A DNA stretch of 8,977 bases from an uncultured Collinsella sp. Lineage in GTDB: Bacteria > Actinomycetota > Coriobacteriia > Coriobacteriales > Coriobacteriaceae. The notes under the pieces were generated by a model. It ran no database searches. It saw only the letters and a program-made list of their open reading frames with translations, and had not been told where the DNA came from. This document shows positions 1-5,380 of this stretch, piece after piece. The stretch covers positions 1 through 8,977 of the forward strand of contig URWS01000038.1 in assembly GCA_900551605.1 (NCBI GenBank), written 5' to 3'. A program made the translations under genes and the position numbers. How positions within the stretch are numbered: position 1 is the stretch's first letter; the number at the start of each line of letters is the position of its first letter.

Positions 1-39
1 ATGCGATCGTCGGCAGCGTCAGATGTGTATAAGAGACAG
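1..39 (+). other. Nextera Read 1 adapter remnant (not genomic)
   Basis: Bases 7-20 (TCGTCGGCAGCGTC) and 21-39, the 19-nt Tn5 mosaic end AGATGTGTATAAGAGACAG, together are the Illumina Nextera Read 1 adapter. Bases 1-6 (ATGCGA) fit the last six bases of an i5 index; from memory they match S522 (TTATGCGA). The apparent open reading frame starting at base 1 (MRSSAASDVYKRQ) is translated adapter. Genomic sequence starts at about base 40. Confidence 0.98.
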
Positions 40-717
40 GCTTGTCCCAGCGTAGGGGAGTGGGCCGAGCTCTTCAAATTGGCAGACAAGACCATCTGCA
101 TGCCGATCTCTGAGGGCGTGTCGGGCAGCTACAACGCGGCAGCCACGGCTCGCGATATGGTTCTTGCCGAAGAGCCCGACCGACAGATTCATCTAGTCAA
201 TTCACGCGCAGCTGGCGGCAAAATGGACCTCATTTTCTTGCTGTTCGACCGCTATCTTGCAAGCAATCCGAATGTCTCATTCGAGGATGCTTGCGCATAC
301 TTCGATAGCCTTGAACAGAACAGCAAAATCCTCTTCAGTTTGTGCAATTACGAAAACCTCGCCAAAGCCGGACGTATCCCTAAGGCAGCCGGCGTCATTG
401 CCAACAAGCTCAATATCCGTATTTTGGGCACAGCGAGTGAGGCCGGTAAAATCGAACTCGTCGGGCACACGCGTGGCGAAAAGAAGATGCTCAACAAGAT
501 CATCGACACTATGGAAGCCGAGGGCTTTACGGGCGGTGAGGTCGTCATAGATCACGTTGAGAACGAAGCTGGAGCCCAGGCGCTCGCCGATCGCATTGCC
601 GAGCGCTGGCCCGGCTCCAAGACGACCATCATGCCCTGTAACGGACTTGATTCCTATTACGCCGAGATGCACGGCCTGATCATCGGCTATGGCATGGGCG
701 TAGCCTCAGGATGCTAG
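40..717 (+). CDS. DegV family (FakB-like) fatty-acid-binding protein, 5' truncated
   Basis: DegV/FakB proteins bind a fatty acid and, where studied in Firmicutes, present it to the kinase FakA for phosphorylation and entry into phospholipid synthesis. The 225 residues present start inside the family's conserved Ser/Pro-Ser stretch (ACPSVGEW, residues 1-8). They then show the fatty-acid-pocket motif ISEGVSGSY (23-31), VNSRAAGG (53-60), the second-domain signature around ENLAKAGRIPKAAG, and a C-terminal end of the usual DegV type (HGLIIGYGMGV). Full-length members are about 280 residues, so roughly the first 55-60 residues, including the N-terminal Asp-Ser motif, are missing because the library molecule ends here. 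The true start lies outside the window; the ATG at base 1 belongs to adapter. The gene runs convergently toward the DUF1836 gene, with a long hairpin between them. Family assignment is firm; the lipid specificity and any FakA partner cannot be seen. Confidence 0.9.
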   Translation, partial: ACPSVGEWAELFKLADKTICMPISEGVSGSYNAAATARDMVLAEEPDRQIHLVNSRAAGGKMDLIFLLFDRYLASNPNVSFEDACAYFDSLEQNSKILFSLCNYENLAKAGRIPKAAGVIANKLNIRILGTASEAGKIELVGHTRGEKKMLNKIIDTMEAEGFTGGEVVIDHVENEAGAQALADRIAERWPGSKTTIMPCNGLDSYYAEMHGLIIGYGMGVASGC

Positions 718-729
718 GACAAGAACGTT

Positions 730-837
730 GGTGGGACAAAATAATCAGTAGTTCTTTGTCCCAGGGTCGATGGCGGAAACAAGCTGGATCTCGCTATCAC
801 ACCTGGGACAAAAAACTACTGATTATTTTGTCCCACC
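730..837. repeat. Long nested inverted repeat (hairpin) between convergent genes
   Basis: The arms 730-764 and 803-837 are 35 bp each and are reverse complements at 34 of 35 positions, around a 38-nt loop. Each arm is itself nearly palindromic: it begins with TGGGACAAA and ends with TTTGTCCCA, so either one long hairpin or two small hairpins could form. It starts 13 nt after the DegV stop codon and ends 13 nt before the DUF1836 stop codon. It could serve as a bidirectional terminator or mRNA 3'-end stabiliser, or be a small non-autonomous mobile element. No transposase and no clear target duplication are visible. Confidence 0.85.
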
Positions 838-850
838 ACCTCACAGGTCG

Positions 851-1462
851 CTAACTGCTAAACCCATTGAACTTAAGATAACTCATCAGGTACGCCTTCG
901 AAACGAAGGACGATACCGCGCTGCGAACAAGCAGAGACTCACGCGTTACATGATGCGCAGTATCGGGAACAGGCGTCTGCTCGACGGAAAACGCCGAACG
1001 AATCGATGCCTCAAGCTGATCAACCACATAATCGAATGCCGTCGGGGCATCGTAGCTCAATCGCTGGATATTAAAGAGTGCCTGGACCGCGGCAATAGGT
1101 AGCACCTGTTTAAAGATGCAAATGGCAATCAGACGCGCAATCTGCTCGCGACCATACTGCTTTTTAACGGGGGCGGGAACCAAGCCAACCTTTACATAGT
1201 TATTGATCATCGAAGGCGTAATAACGGGTTGCTCAACACAAATAGAAAGCGGCTCCATCCACAGCGAGACATACTCAATCACCTGGTCGCGATAGAGCGT
1301 CACATTGGGCAGCTGATCATAGCGCGGCAGGCTCAACGTATTGAGTTTACGCACGATATCGGACTGGATAAATGCATCGGGCAGCACCGTTGGCTGAATA
1401 TCCTCAGGCTTAATGCTGACCGACGTATCGGACATCGGAATGACGTGTTTTACATGGTTCAT
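851..1462 (-). CDS. DUF1836 family putative DNA-binding regulator
   Basis: A 203-residue protein whose middle matches the DUF1836 family, uncharacterised proteins with a MerR-like helix-turn-helix region. The signature is ITPSMINNYVKVGLVPAP (81-98), followed by KKQYGREQIARLIAICIFKQVLP (in pieces over 100-122). The N-terminal 60 residues and the C-terminal tail are less conserved in type. The ATG at 1462 is chosen because GGAGGG lies 5 nt upstream; the reading frame stays open to 1627, but the extra upstream residues would come from the AT-rich promoter region and a hairpin. No signal peptide or membrane segment is seen. It follows trxB on the same strand, 157 nt away, across a hairpin and its own promoter-like region containing a palindrome, which suggests separate and possibly autogenous control. 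The target genes are unknown. Confidence 0.82.
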   Translation of the reverse strand: MNHVKHVIPMSDTSVSIKPEDIQPTVLPDAFIQSDIVRKLNTLSLPRYDQLPNVTLYRDQVIEYVSLWMEPLSICVEQPVITPSMINNYVKVGLVPAPVKKQYGREQIARLIAICIFKQVLPIAAVQALFNIQRLSYDAPTAFDYVVDQLEASIRSAFSVEQTPVPDTAHHVTRESLLVRSAVSSFVSKAYLMSYLKFNGFSS

Positions 1463-1477
1463 GAGGACCCTCCGTTC

Positions 1478-1515
1478 ATTATCTATATTGTATTCTAGAT
1501 TATCTAGTTTTGCAT
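1478..1515 (-). promoter_or_regulatory. Putative promoter/operator of the DUF1836 gene
   Basis: On the minus strand, TACAAT (1492-1487) is a good -10 box; the -35 position (1515-1510, ATGCAA) is weak. The spacer contains a perfect hyphenated palindrome, CTAGAT-A-ATCTAG (1495-1507). The octamer TAGATAAT occurs twice on the minus strand, at 1499-1506 and 1478-1485, exactly 21 bp apart (two helical turns). The second copy would overlap the predicted transcription start. This is a plausible operator, perhaps bound by the helix-turn-helix product itself. The binding protein is an inference. Confidence 0.55.
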
Positions 1516-1544
1516 ACCACGTATTACGAAGCCGCAGCATAAAG

Positions 1545-1576
1545 ATGGGGTCGATGCGAACGTGCATCGACCCCAT
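1545..1576 (-). terminator. Hairpin downstream of trxB, likely terminator
   Basis: A perfect 13-bp stem, ATGGGGTCGATGC (1545-1557) with its complement (1564-1576), closes a 6-nt loop. It lies 43 nt beyond the trxB stop codon and upstream of the DUF1836 promoter. In the trxB direction it is followed only by CTTTATG, a poor U-tract, so it may be a weak intrinsic terminator or a 3'-end stabiliser. The stem itself is certain; the function is inferred. Confidence 0.6.
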
Positions 1577-1619
1577 TATGTTAGAAGATAACAACATTAC
1601 ATAAGATATATTATCGTAC

Positions 1620-2558
1620 TTATCCACGAAGAAATGCGTATGCGCTGGTTGCCGCTATGGCTCCATCAGAAACGGCGGTCACAACTTGGCGTAAACGCTT
1701 GGAACGGATATCGCCAGCAGCAAATAGACCTGGCGTGCGGGTCGCCATGGATTCATCAGTCAAAATGCCGCCATCAGGCGCCAGATCGACTAGATGCTCA
1801 ACAAGCTCGGTATGGGGTTGCGTTCCGGTAAAGACAAAGATGCCAAACGAGCCGGGCTCAAATGACTCGGTATGAGTCTCGCCGGATGCATTGTCCTTAA
1901 AGGCGATCATCGTTGGCATAGCTTCGCCCGATAGTTCCACAATACTAGTTCGGTACCTAACTGAAATATTATCTTTTGCGAGCACCTTTTGAACCACGCC
2001 ATCGGGAGCCCGAAACTGATCGCGGCGCAAGACGATGGTCACGCTGCTGGCGATTTCTGACAAGAACAGGGCTTCCTCACAGGCAGCATTGCCGCCGCCG
2101 ATGACAAAAACCTGCTTGCCACGAAAGAACATGCCGTCGCATGTCGCGCAGTACGAAACGCCACGACCGCGATACGTATCCTCGCCAGCGAAACCTGCCG
2201 GACGCGGCGTGGCACCCATGCAAGCGATAACACTCCTAGCCGTCGTATCACCAACATCGTGATGAACGGTAAACAATTTGGAGCCGGCATCGTAATCGAC
2301 ACCCGTCACCATGCTCCATTCAACCTGAGCCCCTAGGCCTTCTGCATGTTGTTGGAATCGCTCACCGAGTTCAGCGCCGCTCAGTAGCGGAATGCCCGGA
2401 TAGTTCTCGACCTCATTGGTTGTGGCGATCTGTCCTCCCGACATGCCCTGCTCAATCACGGTCGTCGTTAGGTTGGCGCGCGCCGCGTAAATGGCTGCAG
2501 CATAGCCCGCAGGGCCGCCGCCGATAATAGCAACATCGATCGGCTGATGGGTAGTCAT
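1620..2558 (-). CDS. trxB: Thioredoxin reductase (NADPH, FAD)
   Basis: This flavoenzyme passes electrons from NADPH through FAD and a redox disulfide to thioredoxin in the cytoplasm, supporting ribonucleotide reductase and oxidative-stress repair. The 312 residues are the usual length. Visible motifs are the FAD-binding GGGPAGYAAAIYAAR (13-27), the active-site CATC (Cys137 and Cys140, followed by DG), the NADPH-binding GGGNAACEEA (154-163) with LRRDQFRA (177-184), and the C-terminal FAD contact GDIRSKRLRQVVTAVSDGAIAA (in pieces over 282-303). The ATG at 2558 is preceded by AGGAGG at 7-nt spacing. The frame continues upstream, but those residues are unlike the family and lie in the intergenic region. 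It is divergent from the glycosyltransferase gene and upstream of the DUF1836 gene. No thioredoxin gene is visible nearby. The family is secure; a narrower role as a ferredoxin- or NrdH-linked reductase cannot be excluded. Confidence 0.95.
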   Translation of the reverse strand: MTTHQPIDVAIIGGGPAGYAAAIYAARANLTTTVIEQGMSGGQIATTNEVENYPGIPLLSGAELGERFQQHAEGLGAQVEWSMVTGVDYDAGSKLFTVHHDVGDTTARSVIACMGATPRPAGFAGEDTYRGRGVSYCATCDGMFFRGKQVFVIGGGNAACEEALFLSEIASSVTIVLRRDQFRAPDGVVQKVLAKDNISVRYRTSIVELSGEAMPTMIAFKDNASGETHTESFEPGSFGIFVFTGTQPHTELVEHLVDLAPDGGILTDESMATRTPGLFAAGDIRSKRLRQVVTAVSDGAIAATSAYAFLRG

Positions 2559-2675
2559 GAAGAGACCTCCTGTCGAAAGATTGGCGTTCTTTGCGCTCAT
2601 ACCCAAATTTACGTGAACATGACACTCATGCACTACAATGATAAATCGCGTAACAAAGCTGAAGGGGAGTTATCG
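2559..2675. promoter_or_regulatory. Divergent promoter region between trxB and the glycosyltransferase gene
   Basis: This 117-nt region must carry promoters for both neighbours. In the plus direction, TACAAT (2634-2639) is a reasonable -10 box 36 nt before the glycosyltransferase ATG, but no convincing -35 hexamer lies at 16-18 bp. In the trxB direction I see AT-rich stretches near 2605-2612 but no clear paired hexamers. No strong palindrome was noticed. Confidence 0.35.
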
Positions 2676-3977
2676 ATGGATCAAATGCAGACGAGCAATA
2701 GCGCTCCCCTGCCCATGCAAGCTACTCCCCAACCGGAGCAAATGACCGTTTCATCTGCACAAAAACCCCTAGTAACCATCGTGCACGCATCGGTTGGATC
2801 GGGCCACAAAGCCGCCGCCAACGCGATTGCACAAGCATTTGACCTTATCAGCGGCACCAAGGGAATCCCTGAGGATGTTGAGATCGAAGTCCTGGATATC
2901 CTCGATTTTGGACGTATTAGGTTCGATGGTAATAAAACAGCAGCTTCGTTTACCGGCGCCACGCGTCCCATATATGACCTAACCTGGCGATACACGTTTA
3001 CGGGACATCTGCTCTGGGGCGGAGGCACGGCATGGTCACGTATTATGTTCCCTGCCTTCAACGAATATGTCCGCACCCGCAGGCCCATAGCCGTGGTCGC
3101 AACACACATCACGGCGGCCAACGTCGCTGTGGGTGCCCGCGTCATCACGGGTATCGATTATCCCGTCATCTGCGTACCAACAGACTATGAAGTCGAAGGC
3201 TTTTGGCCCCACAAGGACACCGATCTGTTCTGCGTAGCCAACGAATTTATGGCCGAGACACTTCGCCCCCGTAAAGTTCCCGAGACCAAAATCCGCATTA
3301 CAGGCATCCCCATTCGCGCCGGGTTTGATACGGACTACAATCGCGAGGAAGAACTCGAGAAGTTCAATCTCCCCGCTGACAAGACCGTTGTGTTGGTGAT
3401 GGCCGGTGCCAGTTTGCCTCAACCGTACGTTCGCTTTCGCGCGGAGATGGACCGCACACTCCCCTTCCTGCGCAGCTTCGAGGACATGCACTTTGTCTTT
3501 TTGCCGGGCAAGGATGAGGAATACGCCACCCGCCTCAAGACGCTCTTCGACGCCATGAAGCTCGAAAACGTCACGGTTCTGGACTACGTGGACGATATGG
3601 CAGCCCTCATGCACGGCTGCGACCTGGCAATCCTCAAATCGGGCGGACTCACCGTCACCGAATGCCTATGCGCGCATCTGCCGATGATCCTGCTGGGCAA
3701 ATCATATGGTCAAGAAAAGGCCAACACCACCATGCTCACCGGCATGGGCGCCAGCATGCATGTCACCACCGCACGAGAACTCATCGTGACGTTGCGCCAT
3801 CTCCACGATCATCCGGAGTCGCTCAAGGCACTGCTCATCAATGGCGAAGTGCTGCGCCGCCCACGCGCAGCGGAGGACATCGCCATCGCAACCATGGAGC
3901 TCGTAGGCAAACCCCAAAAGCGCAAACGAGCCTTCTGCCGCTTCTACTGGGGCGAAAAACCTGCGCATATCCGCTAG
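2676..3977 (+). CDS. MGDG-synthase/UgtP-type glycosyltransferase (GT28)
   Basis: A 433-residue protein built like MGDG synthases and processive diacylglycerol glucosyltransferases, which transfer a sugar from a UDP-sugar to diacylglycerol on the inner membrane face to make glycolipids or lipoteichoic-acid anchors. After a low-complexity 30-residue head rich in Gln, Pro and Met, the acceptor-side domain starts with VTIVHASVGSGHKAAANAI (33-51). It runs through the YDLTWRYTFTG region (100-110) and the THITAANVA helix (143-151). The nucleotide-sugar domain shows GITGIP-like RITGIPIRAGF (207-217), LVMAGAS (240-246), the donor-binding LKSGGLTVTE (320-329) and YGQEKAN (344-350). The end is basic (KRKRAF). 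The start at 2676 has GGGGAG about 7 nt upstream; an upstream in-frame ATG at 2547 would overlap trxB. The exact sugar and acceptor are unknown; a MurG-like activity is less likely given the N-terminal domain. Confidence 0.85.
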   Translation: MDQMQTSNSAPLPMQATPQPEQMTVSSAQKPLVTIVHASVGSGHKAAANAIAQAFDLISGTKGIPEDVEIEVLDILDFGRIRFDGNKTAASFTGATRPIYDLTWRYTFTGHLLWGGGTAWSRIMFPAFNEYVRTRRPIAVVATHITAANVAVGARVITGIDYPVICVPTDYEVEGFWPHKDTDLFCVANEFMAETLRPRKVPETKIRITGIPIRAGFDTDYNREEELEKFNLPADKTVVLVMAGASLPQPYVRFRAEMDRTLPFLRSFEDMHFVFLPGKDEEYATRLKTLFDAMKLENVTVLDYVDDMAALMHGCDLAILKSGGLTVTECLCAHLPMILLGKSYGQEKANTTMLTGMGASMHVTTARELIVTLRHLHDHPESLKALLINGEVLRRPRAAEDIAIATMELVGKPQKRKRAFCRFYWGEKPAHIR

Positions 3978-3994
3978 GCGAAAGTCCGCTGCTC

Positions 3995-4007
3995 GGCGGG
4001 AACCGCC
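3995..4007 (+). terminator. Short GC-rich stem after the glycosyltransferase gene (weak)
   Basis: GGCGG (3995-3999) can pair with CCGCC (4003-4007) over a 3-nt loop, 17 nt after the stop codon, followed by CTTATAT rather than a run of T. It could contribute to termination, but the stem is short. Confidence 0.25.
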
Positions 4008-4010
4008 CTT

Positions 4011-4038
4011 ATATCATTCCATGCTCAAACATTCTCGC
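4011..4038 (+). repeat. Half copy of the conserved hairpin repeat (copy 1)
   Basis: These 28 bases (starting ATATCATTCC and ending CATTCTCGC) are identical to 4074-4101 in copy 2 and nearly identical to the reverse complement of one side of copy 3. The opposite half, containing the AGTTTCGCAGCGA-type loop sequence and the closing stem, is absent; the sequence departs right after CTCGC. It looks like a truncated or decayed copy. Confidence 0.85.
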
Positions 4039-4055
4039 GGGGCGCTCGTATCCCT

Positions 4056-4158
4056 CCCGCCCGCTTCTCACACATATCATTCCATGCTCAAACATTCTCG
4101 CTTCGCTTCGCTCGCTGCGAAACTGCGCGTGGAACGATATGTGAGAGAAGCGGGCGGG
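4056..4158 (-). repeat. Full hairpin repeat element (copy 2)
   Basis: Arms 4056-4084 and 4130-4158 pair at 27 of 29 positions around a 45-nt loop. The loop, read on the minus strand, begins CGCGCAGTTTCGCAGCGA and ends GAATGTTTGAGCA, as in copy 3. It has nine extra bases in its GCGA/GCGAA-rich centre. Of the two mismatches, A4079/C4135 becomes a G-U wobble if the minus strand is transcribed; the other is A4070/A4144. The outer stem (CCCGCCCGCTTCTC side) is unrelated in sequence to that of copy 3. Its function is unknown: a terminator, an mRNA stabiliser or a REP/MITE-like element are all possible. Confidence 0.85.
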
Positions 4159-4196
4159 CGGCTACTCGCTTGAAAACAACAATCAATCTTTCTGAT

Positions 4197-4239
4197 AATC
4201 AGATGCGGCAAAGGAACAGTCCCTTTGCCGCATCTGATT
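4197..4239. repeat. 18-bp perfect inverted repeat
   Basis: AATCAGATGCGGCAAAGG (4197-4214) and its exact complement (4222-4239) enclose a 7-nt loop. It shares no sequence with the neighbouring hairpin family. The flanks are AT-rich on both sides but carry no uninterrupted T run. It sits between convergent genes and could terminate transcription from either side, or be another small repeat element. Confidence 0.75.
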
Positions 4240-4302
4240 ACTGCAATTAATTACTTTGGTTCGCCTTTGCAGCTTCAAATATGGAGATCCGGCGCAGCTG
4301 GT

Positions 4303-4436
4303 AGTGCGTAAACGCAGCTGACCGGCCCGACCCGCCTATATATCGTCCCACGCGCAGTTTCGCAGCGAAGCGAGAATGTTTGAGCATGGGATGATATATA
4401 GGCGGGTCGGGCCGGTAAGCGGACAGTGCGTAAACG
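4303..4436 (+). repeat. 12-bp direct repeat bracketing hairpin copy 3
   Basis: AGTGCGTAAACG occurs at 4303-4314 and again at 4425-4436, on either side of the hairpin at 4321-4416 (6 nt from its left edge, 8 nt from its right edge). A further short repeat, CGCAGCTG, occurs at 4293-4300 and 4313-4320. The arrangement looks like a target-site duplication or a local duplication. The second copy ends one base before the dut stop codon. Confidence 0.7.
4321..4416 (+). repeat. Full hairpin repeat element (copy 3)
   Basis: Arms 4321-4350 and 4387-4416 are complementary at 29 of 30 positions, and the exception (G4345/T4392) is a wobble pair. The 36-nt loop (4351-4386) begins CGCGCAGTTTCGCAGCGA and ends GAATGTTTGAGCA. 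The element is in the opposite orientation to copies 1 and 2. Next to the wobble pair, copy 3 has a C-G pair where copy 2 has T-A, a compensatory change. It lies 21 nt past the dut stop codon. Confidence 0.88.
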
Positions 4437-4437
4437 A

Positions 4438-4881
4438 CTAAGCTACGCCGCTAGAACCGAAACCGCCGGCTCCTCGGTCGGTTTCGTCTAGTTCTTCTAC
4501 TTCTACGAGGTTGACCGTGGGGACTTCTTGGATGACGAGTTGGGCTATGCGGTCGCCTTTGTTGATTTGGATGTTGTTGGAGGGGTCCAGGTTGATGAGG
4601 ATAACCTTGAGTTCTCCTCGGTAGTGGGCGTCGATGAGGCCCGGCGTGTTAACTATAGACAGGCCCTGCTTGATGGCCAAGCCGCTGCGGGGCTGGACGA
4701 AGCCGGCGTAGCCATCGGGCAAGGCGATGGCCAGCCCAGTAGAGACCAGACGACGTTCGAAGGGCTTCAGGACGCAGTCCTCGTTGGAGCGCAAATCCAA
4801 GCCGGCATCGGTGGGATGGGCGTATTTGGGAAGCTCGACGGTGGGGTCGAGACGCTTTATGTTGACGGTAATGTTGGACAT
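4438..4881 (-). CDS. dut: dUTP diphosphatase (trimeric dUTPase)
   Basis: It hydrolyses dUTP to dUMP and pyrophosphate, keeping uracil out of DNA and supplying dUMP for thymidylate synthesis. At 147 residues it is the normal length for the homotrimeric family and has all five motifs: DAGLDLRS (25-32), PRSGLA (64-69), [13 protein letters not shown] (78-90, with the catalytic Asp84 and the uracil-stacking Tyr87), GDRIAQLVI (109-117) and the C-terminal arm [10 protein letters not shown] (136-145). The ATG at 4881 has AAGGTG about 7 nt upstream, and that site overlaps the nrdR stop codon. Only 4 nt separate the two genes, so translation is probably coupled. It is the last gene of the LysM-nrdR-dut run, followed by hairpin copy 3. 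The active-site set is complete and the assignment is firm. Confidence 0.97.
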   Translation of the reverse strand: MSNITVNIKRLDPTVELPKYAHPTDAGLDLRSNEDCVLKPFERRLVSTGLAIALPDGYAGFVQPRSGLAIKQGLSIVNTPGLIDAHYRGELKVILINLDPSNNIQINKGDRIAQLVIQEVPTVNLVEVEELDETDRGAGGFGSSGVA

Positions 4882-4885
4882 GGAA

Positions 4886-5329
4886 TCACCTTAGCTTGTC
4901 GAGCTCTTGCAGAAACTCATCGACGTCTTTGAAATCGCGGTAGACCGAGGCAAAGCGGATGTAGGCCACCTTGTCGATCTTGGCCAAGCGCTTGAGCACC
5001 ATGTCACCCAACTCATGGGACGTGACGGCCGTCAGCGTGCGAGAGCGCAGCTCGACCTCGATGTCGTCGATAATCTCATTGAGCTTCTTAGTATCGATAT
5101 CACGCTTGATGGTGGCGCGCATCAAGCCGACGAGCAGCTTATTGCGATCGAACCGCTGCTTGGTTCCGTCTGACTTAATGACCTCGATTGGGTCTTCGCA
5201 TCGCTCAAACGTTGTAAAGCGATAGTTACACGAACAACATTCGCGACGGCGCTTAATGGTGTTATTTGACTCCTGCATACGGGAATCAATGACGCGGGTA
5301 TGTGCCTTGCCACATTTGGGACAGCGCAT
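4886..5329 (-). CDS. nrdR: Ribonucleotide reductase transcriptional repressor NrdR
   Basis: NrdR senses the ATP/dATP balance and represses ribonucleotide reductase genes by binding NrdR boxes. The 147 residues show the N-terminal zinc ribbon, with Cys3 and Cys6 (MRCPKCG) and Cys31 and Cys34 ([16 protein letters not shown]; Cys32 is an extra cysteine). The ATP-cone domain follows from about residue 49 ([20 protein letters not shown] in pieces) to about 139. The ATG at 5329 has AGGAGG 4 nt upstream. That ATG and part of the ribosome site are inside a 12-bp inverted repeat. The gene starts 51 nt after the LysM gene and ends 4 nt before dut. No ribonucleotide reductase gene is in the window, so its targets lie elsewhere. 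If it is transcribed from the LexA-controlled LysM promoter, NrdR would be made during the SOS response. I found no convincing NrdR box here, though I did not search exhaustively. Confidence 0.97.
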   Translation of the reverse strand: MRCPKCGKAHTRVIDSRMQESNNTIKRRRECCSCNYRFTTFERCEDPIEVIKSDGTKQRFDRNKLLVGLMRATIKRDIDTKKLNEIIDDIEVELRSRTLTAVTSHELGDMVLKRLAKIDKVAYIRFASVYRDFKDVDEFLQELDKLR

Positions 5330-5367
5330 GGTACCTCCTCTTAAACGATAACAAGGGTACCATGCGC
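5324..5367 (-). promoter_or_regulatory. Inverted repeat sequestering the nrdR start site
   Basis: GCGCATGGTACC (5324-5335 on the plus strand) has an exact inverted copy at 5356-5367, with a 20-nt loop. In the nrdR mRNA this 12-bp stem would include the start codon (5329-5327) and the last two G of the AGGAGG ribosome site, leaving only part of that site in the loop. A translational control hairpin is the natural reading. The two GGTACC-centred arms could instead be a DNA operator. The repeat is directly visible; the function is inferred. Confidence 0.65.
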
Positions 5368-5380
5368 AGCGCGATAATGA

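Larger units (their letters stand above)
3978..4437. other. Gene-free, repeat-packed convergent intergenic region
   Basis: This 460-nt stretch lies between the 3' ends of the glycosyltransferase gene (+) and dut (-). I see no credible coding sequence in it. It holds a small stem after the glycosyltransferase stop, three copies of one hairpin-type repeat (4011-4038, 4056-4158, 4321-4416), an unrelated 18-bp perfect inverted repeat (4197-4239) and a 12-bp direct repeat (4303-4314 and 4425-4436). Its location between convergent genes fits insertion at a permissive site or a role in termination. Confidence 0.8.

Noticed and set aside
277..672. 131-codon antisense open frame over the DegV gene
   Set aside because: It is antisense to a clear family member, resembles no known protein and has no ribosome site; it is a shadow of the GC-rich coding strand.
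1463..1627. Longer N-terminus for the DUF1836 protein
   Set aside because: The extra residues would be encoded by the promoter-like AT-rich DNA and the trxB hairpin, whereas the ATG at 1462 has a strong ribosome site.
3036..3614. 192-codon antisense open frame over the glycosyltransferase gene
   Set aside because: It mirrors the codon bias of the real gene, has no recognisable domain, and lies wholly within a well-supported coding sequence.
4011..4101. CRISPR array from the two identical 28-nt direct copies
   Set aside because: Only two direct copies occur, the third is inverted, each full copy sits inside its own long hairpin, and no cas gene is present.
3662..4144. 160-codon frame running out of the glycosyltransferase gene into the repeats
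   Set aside because: It is in another frame of the real gene and its tail translates the repeat copies; no family resemblance.
5286..5363. 25-codon upstream open frame (ATG at 5363) overlapping the nrdR start
   Set aside because: No ribosome site precedes it, it is out of frame with nrdR, and its ATG is explained by the inverted copy of the nrdR start region.
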